From Chrysomallon squamiferum (taxonomy: Eukaryota; Mollusca; Gastropoda; Neomphalida; Peltospiridae): 35,000 nt of DNA. Numbering within the stretch: position 1 is the first letter of the stretch; every line of letters begins with the position of its first letter. Made by a program: the position numbers and the translations under genes. Positions 22,690-32,328 of the stretch are shown here, one piece after another. The notes below the pieces were generated by a model. It was given only the letters and a program-made list of their open reading frames with translations, was not told the DNA's origin and searched no databases. The stretch covers positions 12,087,538 to 12,122,537 of the forward strand of contig CM022667.1 in NCBI GenBank assembly GCA_012295275.1. The letters run 5' to 3'.

Positions 22690-23140
22690 ATTTAAACAGA
22701 CATAATTACACTTCTTAAATGGATAGTATAACAATAATTACATATATTTTATTTTTGACTATTATAAATATGATACGGTCAGAAAACAAAATGACCCTCC
22801 TCTTTGTTATTCCCAGCCAGTGTCCAGCAACCGGACTTTGATGGAGCTGACCACCTACAAAGCTTAATAACGCAGACAATTTTTGTCCATCGTTTTCAGG
22901 CATCACGTTACATCGGGAATGCGGAGCCGACGTCTTTCTGCGACGTCAAGGAATGATGTACAGATGCTGGAACACAGTCAACAAATAACTCCGTCACGTC
23001 GCTGTGGAGGTTAAATCGCAAGAACGCGCGCGATTCCGCGAGATCGCGACAAAATGCGGGCAGACGACATAACGGTATTTCGCGCGCTTGTCATCTTCAG
23101 TTTAGGAGACGAAAACTTATCTTCTGCTCTTAAGTAATCA
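22690..23140. other. Low-copy CpG-rich block
   Basis: The 22790-23110 part has CGCG words and the GACGTC pair. A 63-codon minus-strand frame (22715-22906) is unrecognised. It is a candidate regulatory island. Confidence 0.4.
22929..22947. promoter_or_regulatory. Paired GACGTC motifs in a CpG-rich block
   Basis: GACGTC occurs at 22929-22934 and 22942-22947, a 13-bp spacing, inside the low-copy island 22790-23110. That island is otherwise rich in CpG and CGCG words, for example around 23020-23085. GACGTC is the CRE-like core of bZIP sites. Confidence 0.3.
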
Positions 23141-23712
23141 GAGTCTTTTTTTTTTTCTTTTCTTTCTTTCTGTGATGTTCTTTATGTTTTGATTTATTAT
23201 TATCAAAGATAAAGAAAAATAGTGTCGCTTTTTTTATTGTTCTTGTTGTGCTTTCTTCATTCTGTTTTACGACTGCATGGATGGTTTAGAAAATGATTGA
23301 GCAAAACGTTTGTGTCCATTTATAAAGATTGTTAGATTGAGCGAAATATTTTTCTGTTTCTTTTTATTGTTTTTAACATTTTTTTTTTTTAAAGTTTTTA
23401 TTCTCATTGTGTGGTGTGGTTATTTTTTGCTTAGTTTATTCTTTAAAATACTCATTTAGTGTTTTTTTGTTTTTATGGGAAAAAAGAAATGAAGAGCAAG
23501 AAGAAGAAGATAAGAAGAAAATGCAGAGAAAATAAAGAGACTAGGAAGAAGAAGAAATCGAAAAAACAACACAGGAAAATAAAAATAATAAAGGAATAAG
23601 ATTGAAAAACATCAAGAAGACAAATTTGGTGAATAATTGCAAACTAAATTTTTAATAAAAGGAACTGGTTTGAAAAAGACATAACATCAACAAAACAACC
23701 CCCCACCCACCC
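23141..23712. other. T-rich then A/purine-rich intergenic DNA
   Basis: T-rich at 23145-23480, then GAA/AAG-rich at 23485-23560. No gene is recognised. Confidence 0.4.
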
Positions 23713-23871
23713 ACCCCAAAAAAAAAAAAAAAAAAAAAATAAATAAAAATGTAATAATAATAATAAAGAAACAAAATTATTAAAAGTTTGAAAAAGATAA
23801 TAAAATGGAAAAGGCATAAGAAAAAAAAAAACCCAACAATAAGCAAACTAACACACAAACAAATAAACAAA

Positions 23872-23906
<35 letters not shown>

Positions 23907-23930
23907 ACAAACAAGCAAATGAATAAATAA
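23713..23930. repeat. Poly-A, AAT and AAAT/AAAC microsatellites
   Basis: Poly-A (23717-23739), AAT (23752-23766), A run (23820-23832), AAAC/AAAT units (23850-23930). Confidence 0.9.
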
Positions 23931-25394
23931 TGAAAAGTAAAAGAACTGCATCCTCTTTCGTTTTAAAGATTTGTTTTTGTTTTCAAAATGAAGAACGTTC
24001 TCCTAATTGAAACATCTTCTTTAACAACCCAGAACCTTTCCTCGGCTTGAACTAATATTTGCGTTTCTCTGTAGTATATTTATTTTTACAGTACCTAAAT
24101 CTACCGAATCTAGGTTTCTCTTCTAGCGAAAATATTTCACCAAAGTCGGAATCTTCCTTTAACATATCGGCTTTCGCTTTTATTTCCGCCATTAAAAGAA
24201 GCGCCATGTTATTGGACTATTTCTGGCGCGCTTTAACACGCGCTGTAAAAATCGCATCTCGATTCTCTACACTTATTAGTGGCAATTAAACGACGAAGAG
24301 TAAACGTTTATCAAGACTCGCGCCATATTATTTTTCTAGGTAAAACCAATCAACGGCTTCCTTGCATATTTTTTTTTTTTTTTTTTTTTTAACTGTTCGA
24401 AATGAGACAGCAACAGGTGTAAGCCGTGTTGTCATTTTCGAGGCAACTCGGGCCTTAATTAATGTTCGGGCATTTCCGGCCACGTCCTTTCTCGTGATAA
24501 GTAATGTTTTCTCAAAGATACGACTCATTTGACGGGCAAACTCCCGTGTAAAGTTTCCACCGACAGCTTAACGAATTTGTTTTATTTTCTGCTAATTTGC
24601 TTACCAGATTTGAGTCGCGGGTTTTCTCAGTATCTCGATCTCTCTCTCTCTCTTTTCTCTTCTCTCTCTGCACGCCTTTTTCTCGTTTTACTCCGTCTCT
24701 CTGTCGAATGCCTGCGGGAGATGAATTAATATTTTACGCTTGGAAGATAGTTTATTTTATGTCACAGTAAACCTGTTCGTTTCCATTATATTTCTTTCAA
24801 AACATTTATATTTTTTCGTTTTTTTTTTTTTTTTTCGTTTTTTTTTTTTCTCCGTTTACATTTCTTTCCTTTTTCTGTTTTTCTAATGCTGGCAAGAATG
24901 AAATATGTTTTACAATTTAGAACAATTTTTTTTTTTTTTTTTTGAAAAAATCTAACTAAAAACCAAAAAGATCATTTACTAAAATTGACGCGTAAAAAAC
25001 CGCTAAGGCAGTTTTCTAAAGTAAAGCAAATGCTGCTTTTCTGGTTTTCGTGTAATGACATGATTTACTGAAATTTGCCTACTGTTTTTCGATCACCTAT
25101 GACAAAAAAAATAAATTAAATAATGCATTAGTTACAAAAAAAAAATAGTAAGCTAAGTGACACAGAATAATAAAACAGAAACATTCAATTTCGTTAAAAG
25201 TCTTTAAAAACTAGAAAAAAGTGAAAGGAAGATGTATCACTCTAATGAAATGCTTGTTTGCAATTTTAAAACTAATGAGATAATTAAGAGAAACATATGA
25301 AAATAAAACGAAGCTGAAATAATGAAAGAGAACAGAAAAAACATAATTGCGTGAAAGTGTGTCGTGTAATGAAATTAACAAAGATTTGATGTTG
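23931..25394. other. Low-copy DNA (23960-24560), then AT-rich DNA
   Basis: The first part contains GCGCCAT words near 24201 and 24321, a poly-T (24368-24390) and CT runs (24638-24670). Unrecognised frames of 66-76 codons lie at 24059-24289 (+), 24328-24528 (-) and 24529-24729 (+). The rest is AT-rich, with T runs at 24819-24850 and 24927-24943. Confidence 0.4.
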
Positions 25395-25465
25395 TATTTT
25401 TATTTATTTATTTATTTATTTATATTTTATGGTTGTTGTTGTTGTTGTTATTGTTATTATTATTT
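25395..25465. repeat. TTTA and TTG/TTA arrays
   Basis: TTTA units (25395-25428) then GTT and TTA units (25432-25465). Confidence 0.9.
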
Positions 25466-25524
25466 TTGTGATAATTATTTTGAATCATACAAAATGAGAT
25501 AAAAGCATATACACACGCTAACAC

Positions 25525-25826
25525 TTATATATATATAAACATGCATGCGTACGTACATATACATACATACACACACACATACATACATACAAATATACAT
25601 ACATACATACACACACATACATACATACAAACATACATACAAACATACATACATACATAAACACATACATACATACATACAAATATACATACATACATAC
25701 ATACATACATACATACATACACACATACATACATACATACAAATATACATACACACATACAAACACACATACATACATACATACGTACATACATATTCAT
25801 ACATACGAACATATCTACAGATACAT
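25525..25826. repeat. CATA microsatellite, about 290 bp
   Basis: Tetranucleotide CATA units with CACA and AATA interruptions form higher-order runs. Frames on both strands stay open across it and encode periodic Tyr/Val/Cys/Met or His/Thr/Tyr/Ile tracts. They are not genes. Confidence 0.97.
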
Positions 25827-26568
25827 AAACACATAAGATATTCTTTTACTGTACACTGGTATCTGGAACGTATGGTGACGTTATATAACTGACTGGACAT
25901 AGACTAAGGAAAACATTTCTTTTACTGGATTGAGCAATAAGTCATTGCGGTTAAATTAACTTTAATCATTACACAGAAAAAAACTTAATCTTAACTATAA
26001 CTGTTGGGAAGAAGTGGTAAATAACAACGAAGAATACATTATCGATTAAATTACATCTTGTCATCAATCAATTAAGTATTACGTTTTCTTCTACGTAATA
26101 ATTAAATTTAATCTAACGTCAATGACGTATTCCTTCAACCCAACACAAAAATGATTCCTAACTCTCAGCAGTCTCTACCCAGAAACATTCGCGATTTTTT
26201 GTTGTGTTACTGTTTCAGACGTTCTCAGCTCCACCGAAGTGAAAAGCTCAGCCACATGTGTTGTTAGACAGGGAAGACCATCATCTCCTGCCGACCCTGT
26301 ACATTTACAACGTGAGCAAGTCAAAACAAACCCAACCGTTCGTGTCAAGCGGACTATAAAGTGTCCAGGACTCGACGCAGTCTTGTCTTTAATGATGGGA
26401 ACCGCGAAACATCGGTTTAAACGAAACATGAAATATCATTTTTTTTTTTTTTGTGGCGATTTTCGTTGAGGAATTTATTCCTGTGAGAAACAAGGTTTAT
26501 TATCCAAGGTCTTCCTCGCGGTTTCGTGTTTGAAATGAATGTTATGACATTCTGAGAAGACATCCAGA
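25827..26568. other. AT-rich then low-copy DNA
   Basis: The low-copy part (26160-26540) has opposing frames (84 codons minus, 76 plus) without recognisable domains. It is possibly a regulatory or unannotated transcribed segment. Confidence 0.35.
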
Positions 26569-26646
26569 GAGAGAGAGAGAAAGAAGAGCTAAATACGTGT
26601 GTGTGTGTGTGTGTGTAGAAATAAATAAATGACAGAACGAATGAAG

Positions 26647-26731
<85 letters not shown>
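26569..26731. repeat. GA, GT and CT microsatellites
   Basis: Short GA (26569-26580), GT (26597-26616) and an 84-bp CT array (26648-26731). Confidence 0.97.
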
Positions 26732-26735
<4 letters not shown>

Positions 26736-26799
26736 CTATCCATCACTCTCCTGTTTTGTTTTTTCGATTTCTTCTTCTTCCTTTTCTAGTACTTATTTT

Positions 26800-26930
26800 A
26801 TTTTCTATCATTATTATTGTATTATTATTATTGTCGTAGTTGTCAGTAGTGCTACTTTTAAATATTATTATTATTATTATTACATATATTTAAAAATGCT
26901 TTTTATTATTATTATTATTTTTTTTTTTCT
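26800..26930. repeat. ATT trinucleotide arrays and T run
   Basis: ATT units at 26810-26832, 26863-26882 and 26904-26920, then a T run. Confidence 0.9.
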
Positions 26931-27009
26931 CTACTCTGAAGACTAATTAATATTCAAATATCCATATGTTAGGCCATATTATTAAAAATAAAGTTTACAA
27001 ATACACTAA

Positions 27010-27660
27010 ATTCTAATTAAGGTCGAAGGTTAACCTCAGCCTGTCACACGACAGCTAATAAGATAATTTAAGCGCAGCATTTAGAACAATAAATAATACC
27101 GTTTCATTGTCGCACTAAAAATAACTGACAATGCATGTGAACCTGCATTCGCAAACCGAGCTTCCAAACGATCTCAACTTCCTTACTTAATGCACGTGCA
27201 CTATTAGCGCGCGATTCACTGACAAGATTGATACACCGCTGTCAGCGGAATGCCGCACGTAACCAGTCCAGCGGCCGCGGTCACGTGACGCGCGCACGTG
27301 CTCGACCTCCATTTTTCTAAGAAGTGTCATCGATAAAAGCCACTTGACTGCTGACGTTCTCTTTCAGTTATTGTCAGAAATTAATCTATTTGTCCACGAG
27401 ATCTGCCGACACGTTTTTAGTCGAGGCCGCAGTAATTACTACGTACTGGAAATGGCAGTTTACGTTGGACGTGATAATGTATCCAAATAACCGTGAAATT
27501 TTTCGGTCCTGGAAGGTCATTTTGTGTCCACGTTTTGTGTCAGCAGGGGGCAATGTGATTGCAATCACTGCTTCTTGCTTCGTACGAAATTCTGTTTTGT
27601 CGATAGATTACGGCGCATGCACCTCTACAAAACAGCGGCGTGATTGCACGTGCACTTGAA
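27010..27660. promoter_or_regulatory. CpG-bearing low-copy island with four CACGTG E-boxes
   Basis: This is a roughly 650-bp island free of simple repeats. CACGTG occurs at 27193-27198, 27282-27287, 27295-27300 and 27647-27652. The 12-mer TGCACGTGCACT is identical at 27191-27202 and 27645-27656, and GTCACGTGAC (27280-27289) is a full 10-bp palindrome. A CTCF-like site lies at 27540. CACGTG is bound by several bHLH families (Max/Myc, USF, MITF/TFE, Hes/Hey type), so the binder cannot be named. Overlapping frames on both strands at 27386-27659 (60 and 89 codons) have no recognisable domain and are not called as genes. Confidence 0.4.
27540..27553 (+). promoter_or_regulatory. Strong CTCF-like site
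   Basis: The 14-mer TCAGCAGGGGGCAA matches 12 of 14 positions of the bilaterian CTCF core CCASYAGRKGGCRS, with the central CAGCAGGGGGCA intact. It sits in a CpG-containing, non-repetitive island about 4.5 kb upstream of the Irx start. CTCF is known to organise vertebrate Irx domains. Use of this site is inference. Confidence 0.45.
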
Positions 27661-27900
27661 TCTCAGAGAAGATCGACATTTGTTGTTGTTGTTTGTTGTT
27701 GTATTTTATTGTCGTCGTCGTTGTTGTTGTTGTTTATAGCCAGTAAAGGAATCGTAAATTTAATTATTTTTCAAACAAAACATTCGCTCGTTATATTTAA
27801 TACGTAAATATTAAGAACATTTTTGAAATGCGAGTGTATTTGAAAGATAACCAAACCCAAACGTTCTAGATTAATGGTTCTATTCTGGTTTTACCCAGCA

Positions 27901-27932
<32 letters not shown>

Positions 27933-28511
27933 AATAAAATAAATTAAAATAAAATTCTCGTATAATTTCAAAACCCGCTCATGTACGTGTTCTTAATACA
28001 TGAACTGTCTATGTAAAACTTTTCAATTCATAATTTTATACGAGTATGTGCATGTGTTTATGTGGAGTGTTTGTATCTTGATAGTCTAAGTACCTTCCGT
28101 TGACATACGATATTTAATAATTCATTGAAAAAAAAGGTCTAAAGTGATTTCTCATGCACATTAATACTTGCAAACAGATTAATTACCAGAGTTTTGTCAA
28201 CAGAACTCGAAATAGCTAAGTTGTCGGACAATAAATATGAAACAGCAGAACATAATTCCTTTGTGACGTCATCAGCGTATGGAATTACGTACACCATTAC
28301 GTTTATTATTATTGAGTAGGCATTATCTGAGTAAATAAATACTGCATTTAATCATTCACAGAAGCTTTTATATTTTCCTAATTTTAGAATTTGTGTTTTA
28401 TATTTCTGTTTTATAATGGTGGTACTAATTTCAGTGTTTAATTATAATTTTCAAAAGATCTGCTTATATTCATACTTAAAAGCAAACATATATATGTATT
28501 TATACACGTAC

Positions 28512-28514
<3 letters not shown>
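27661..28514. other. Intergenic DNA with GTT array and poly-T
   Basis: GTT/GTC units (27680-27735), poly-T (27902-27928) and a low-copy patch (28200-28300) with the CRE. No gene is recognised. Confidence 0.4.
28264..28271. promoter_or_regulatory. Perfect CRE palindrome
   Basis: TGACGTCA is the full CREB/ATF palindrome, in a small low-copy patch at about 28200-28300. No coding start is nearby, so it would act distally if it is functional. Confidence 0.35.

Positions 28515-28556
<42 letters not shown>
28515..28556. repeat. CA microsatellite
   Basis: About 21 perfect CA units. Confidence 0.97.
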
Positions 28557-28558
<2 letters not shown>

Positions 28559-29090
28559 ATAGGCATACAAATATTACATCAAATTTGCCCTGTTTCATTT
28601 TGTAGAATGAGCTTTTCTTTTATATTCAAAATCACAGGTAAATTGTTTGGTTGTCAATATATTTAATCGTTAGATCTTTAGTACGGTGGCCTGTATGTTC
28701 ATTTTGTATTAGAATCATTTCAAAAACAAACCCGTCGCTACCCGTATTTCATAAAAACAGCGCTTCAGGTTTAATGCGATTAATGACATAAAATAGAGTT
28801 ATTGCCCCTTAATCGTTAACAGTCTATTTTTGCATTAGTCGACTTAGTTGCTGTCCTTTTTTTCGTTTTTTACTTTCTGCACTTTAAATACTGTATTTAC
28901 TTTATACGTATGACTGCTACTGCTAATAAGAAAATTTGCTATTAGTGCCACCATTTCTGCTGCAGTGTATGTTTCTACAATCAGAAATAACTGAGATAGC
29001 GCAATATTTGTTTGCATTTAAAAACAGCAGTGCAAAGATGATCTCTTACAGTTAAAGTGTAGGAGTTATTAACAGTAACAGCAGCATTTG
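28557..29090. other. AT-rich intergenic DNA
   Basis: Low-copy words at 28720-28860. No gene is recognised. Confidence 0.4.
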
Positions 29091-29343
29091 TTTCAGTTGT
29101 AACGATGGTGGTGTTGGTGTTGTTGTAGTGGTGATAATAATGACGACAACGGTACTGGTGGCATTAGTGGTTGTACAGGCAGTAGCAGTTGTGGTAATAA
29201 AATAAAAAATTGTTTTAGCAGTAATAGTATTATGAAAAATAGTAATGATCGTAGAAACAGTGATACTTTAGTAGTAGCAGTAGCAGTAGTAGTAGTAGTA
29301 GTAGTAGTAGTAGCAGTAGTAGTAGGGATAGTAGTAGTAGTAA

Positions 29344-29427
<84 letters not shown>

Positions 29428-29580
29428 CAGCAGCAGTAGTAGGAATAATAGTGGTAGTAATAGTAGCAGTAGTAGTAGTACTAGTAGTAGTAGTAGTAGT
29501 AGTAGAAGTGGTATCATAGTTTAATAGTGATAGTAGTAGTAGCGGTAGCAGCAGTGGTAGTAGTAGTAACGATACCAGCG
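29091..29580. repeat. AGT trinucleotide array, largest in the window
   Basis: A degenerate GTT/GGT/AGT lead-in (29091-29260) is followed by about 300 bp of AGT units with AGC/AAT/GGT interruptions. Both strands give long open frames (poly-Val, poly-Leu, poly-Thr) that are array artefacts. Confidence 0.97.
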
Positions 29581-31007
29581 ACAGCAAAACCTCAACACAA
29601 AGAATGAACTGGCAACGTAAACTCCCCTTTCTTTACCCGCAGTGTAAAATAATCTTACGTTTTTGTGGAGCAGATGATTGCAGATTGATGTTTTCTGGTA
29701 ACTTAACAACTTTGCATTCCGGGAAACAAATTAATAATAATAAGAAATAAAAAAAAAGAGGAATAATAATAATAATAAAAAATGCAGTTTTTGACAGCCT
29801 TGGGTTGACGTTCAGGTACCTCGTGTATTCTGCATTTTAAAACTTGTAACCTGAGATGGCCGACGATTTCAGTGCACTTAGGATTAACTGGCAGATTTTA
29901 ACCTGAGTTAAAGTGCGAATATTTATATTCTCTCCAGAAATCATCATTTGGCATTTATTGTGTTCTTGTTCCATTTTTTTGTTTTTTTGTTTTTTTTGTT
30001 CTTGTCTGAGGGAATTTGATTTAATAATGTAATGGATGTTTTGTTTTGTTAGGTTTTTGTTTTGTTTTATTTTACTTTATTTAATTTATTTGTTTGTTTG
30101 TTTTTATTATAAAAACTACTACTGCTATTATTACTAGTGCTGCTACTACTGCTATTCCTGCCATAACTTTTCTGCTTTTCTTATTACTGCTATTTTCATT
30201 GTCATTATTTATTTATTTATTTATAATCTATATTTAAAATAAGAATAACAATGTTAATAAAAAGAGAAATTGTTCAACTTCAGATATGTTATGCAAATTC
30301 AAAATTCGAAACAAATGTTATTAATATTTTTATGCTAATGAATTAGTCAAACATTATAACATTAAAGAATACTGAATGTTAGTCTTTTAGGATTTTCTTC
30401 GAAAATATTTTTACTGTGAGTAAGAAAATCACTATCGCCCATACGTGGACTGTTACTTTTAACTATAGAGAGGACATCACATACCACAGAGTTTCTTATT
30501 CCAGTGACGGTGCACTGGTTGGAACGGAATATACCTCAAAGCCACCATGAGTAAGATATTTGAAATATTATAATATTATAAACATTTTTTTTTAAACTAA
30601 CCATTTTCATTGTATTCAATTGCAGTATTTTTTTTTTTTTTTTTGTAAGTATCATAAAAACTCTGGTTTATACAAAGACGTAGAATGTTTTCTTGTCTAA
30701 AGCATGTTCAGTGGGGAAAACAAAATTAATAATTAAACAAAATTAAATAAAATCCCATGGTGTTGAGAAAAAAAGCAACCTCTGAAATGTCGGTTTTACA
30801 TTTTTATTCAAATAAATATCTTATACGAATTGTTTAGAAAGGTTAACAAACAGTTTTACGTTATTTTACTTCAGAATTTTAGAAATTTTGGTTTAAACGT
30901 TTAACCTTTATATAACTAATTTATTTCATTTGCCTGCCAAACGAATAGTTTCATAGTGACAATCAAAATTTAAAAAAAAATAAATAAATAAAATAGATAA
31001 ATAAAAC
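29581..31007. other. Low-copy DNA (29590-29930), then AT-rich DNA
   Basis: The low-copy part has the word TAACCTGAG twice (29847-29855 and 29899-29907). T/TTTG-rich DNA follows (29975-30110), then ACT/GCT words (30115-30165). At 30541-30555, GCCACCATGAGTAAG combines an ideal start context with a donor-like GTAAG, but no supporting exon was found. A poly-T lies at 30628-30644. Confidence 0.4.
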
Positions 31008-31260
31008 TTAATTAGATTTTAATCAGACTTCGTTTAGAGTCATTTTCTCGCGTCATCGGGAACCAGTTTGAAAATTTGCTTTCAATTTAGCGAAAACGTC
31101 TTTATGTAAACTTCTAATCAAGTTTAATTAACGTTTTCAGGTTGATTGTTTACTTGTGAGCACACTTTTCTAATTAACAACCATTGCATGTTAATCTCAT
31201 TCACCTATCTCTAATCAAAACAGTCCAATCTCACCCTTTCTGGATCCTCTCAAATTTGAA
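31008..31260. promoter_or_regulatory. Homeodomain/forkhead motif cluster upstream of Irx
   Basis: This low-copy block contains TAATTA or TAATC-type homeodomain cores near 31009, 31019, 31115, 31124 (TTAATTAA), 31171, 31191 and 31212. It also has a canonical forkhead TGTTTAC (31147-31153), a related GTAAAC (31106-31111) and a CCAAT (31225-31229). The local AT bias makes TAAT cores cheap, so the enhancer reading is tentative. A poly-A/GAA tract (31260-31298) separates it from the promoter block. Confidence 0.35.
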
Positions 31261-31298
31261 AAAGAAGAAGAAGAAGAAAAAAAAAAAAAAAAAAAAAA
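31260..31298. repeat. GAA units and poly-A
   Basis: Short GAA array followed by about 22 A. Confidence 0.95.
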
Positions 31299-31345
31299 GT
31301 AGGAATTGACACAGAAATCCCATTGGGAGGAGCCATACACGAATC

Positions 31346-31355
31346 CTGTCAATCA
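31346..31355 (-). promoter_or_regulatory. Perfect PBX-MEIS/PREP composite site
   Basis: The plus strand reads CTGTCAATCA, so the minus strand reads TGATTGACAG. That is the canonical decamer bound by PBX (Exd) with MEIS/PREP (Hth) TALE heterodimers. It lies 637 bp upstream of the Irx start, in the low-copy promoter-proximal block. Occupancy is inference. Confidence 0.55.
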
Positions 31356-31475
31356 AATTTCCCGTAGGCGGAGCTCCGAAGCAGCAGCCGTGACTAATCG
31401 ATAAACACCTTCTTAGCTAAGCTGCGAATTGCGCCAATGGCGACATAGAACATTGCTTTACCCCCAATTAAAATG

Positions 31476-31489
31476 TCCGAAGGGGGCAC
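31476..31489 (+). promoter_or_regulatory. Weak CTCF-like match in the Irx promoter block
   Basis: The 14-mer TCCGAAGGGGGCAC matches 11 of 14 positions of the CTCF core CCASYAGRKGGCRS, including the whole AGGGGGCAC half. It lies about 500 bp upstream of the start codon. The left half is poor, so this may be chance. Confidence 0.25.
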
Positions 31490-31991
31490 AGACGCTTGCT
31501 CGTGGCTGATCAGACGCGGCTGGGATCAATATTAATGAGTTAGACGATTGGAAATATGAAAACACGCCAATAATCGCGCGGAGAGGTTTCTTTCTGATCG
31601 ACAAGCAAGTGCTAAGAAAGTCTCCAACCATTTTCCTCGACGTCCTCTTGTGTTGCTGCTTTTATTTTGGAGTGTCTCTTTGCAGCTAGTTTATTTTTAT
31701 ACTCGTAACATTTTTTTTTTTTTTTTTTAAATAATTTATTTATTTATGATATCTTTTATTTTTTTTTTCTGATTTTATTTTTTTTATTTGTTGTTATCAT
31801 CATCTCATGACAACCTTCTCAAATGTAACAACATTCTCACGTCGTTGAAGACGTCGCTGTTGACTGGGATTAAAACACACAGAACAGCCAAGACGACAGG
31901 GATTTTCTCCCTTAGATAGTATTTTTTTGTGTGAGCGGGATTTTTCGATCTCGCACTTGTTAGTTGTATTTTATATACGGTGTTTGGGACA

Positions 31992-32048
31992 ATGGCCTAC
32001 GCCCATCTCGCGTTTCCAGCGAGTACAACAAATCTACCGTCATCTCAG
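31992..32048 (+). CDS. Irx: Iroquois-class homeobox protein, coding exon 1 (residues 1-19)
   Basis: This exon encodes the extreme N-terminus, starting MAYAHLAFPAS. The ATG has A at -3 and G at +4, and the same frame is closed upstream by a TGA at 31932-31934 with no ATG in between, which supports this start. The exon ends after CAG at 32048, followed by the donor GTAAATAT, so the intron is phase 0. Iroquois proteins typically begin with a short M-(S/A)-Y-like hydrophobic and aromatic segment, and this fits. Iroquois proteins are nuclear TALE-homeodomain transcription factors that pattern body regions, the nervous system and sense organs. The exon is only 57 coding bases, so the call rests on its link to exon 2: the phases match and the joined frame stays open. 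The 5' untranslated start is not determined. Confidence 0.82.
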
Positions 32049-32266
32049 GTAAATATATTTCATTTTTCAAAATACGTGTACGTATGTATATATATATGTG
32101 TGTGTGTCAACAGTCTTGTATGTGCCTGTTTCAGCGTTACGACGAACTCGAAACAGAATGCTTGTATGAAATGTTTTTACCGTAACGTTAATTTCAGCGT
32201 GATTATAATTGTGGTGTACTAGTGTGAATTTTCTGAAAGCTCTGAGAATGTTTTTATATCTAGTGA

Positions 32267-32267
<1 letters not shown>

Positions 32268-32327
<60 letters not shown>

Positions 32328-32328
32328 T
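32268..32328. repeat. ATT microsatellite in Irx intron 1
   Basis: About 20 perfect ATT units, roughly 220 bp downstream of the exon 1 donor. Confidence 0.97.

Larger units (their letters stand above)
31300..31991 (+). promoter_or_regulatory. Putative Irx promoter and 5' untranslated region
   Basis: About 690 bp of mostly low-copy, comparatively GC- and CpG-rich sequence lies directly upstream of the Irx start, interrupted by T-rich DNA at 31710-31790. Visible elements are an inverted CCAAT box (ATTGG, 31322-31326), a PBX-MEIS decamer (31346-31355), a forkhead-type ATAAACA (31401-31407), a forward CCAAT (31434-31438), a CTCF-like match (31476-31489), ATCAATATTAATGAG (31525-31539, onecut/homeodomain-like), and GACGTC at 31639 and 31850. 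No convincing TATA box or start site could be fixed, so the boundary between promoter and 5' UTR is open. Confidence 0.6.

Noticed and set aside
25475-25900. 141-codon minus-strand frame of periodic Tyr/Val/Cys/Met
   Set aside because: Translation of the CATA array. The opposite strand is also open.
29093-29587. 164-codon minus-strand frame rich in Thr, with opposing poly-Val and poly-Leu frames
   Set aside because: It is an artefact of the AGT array. The flanking residues carry no domain.
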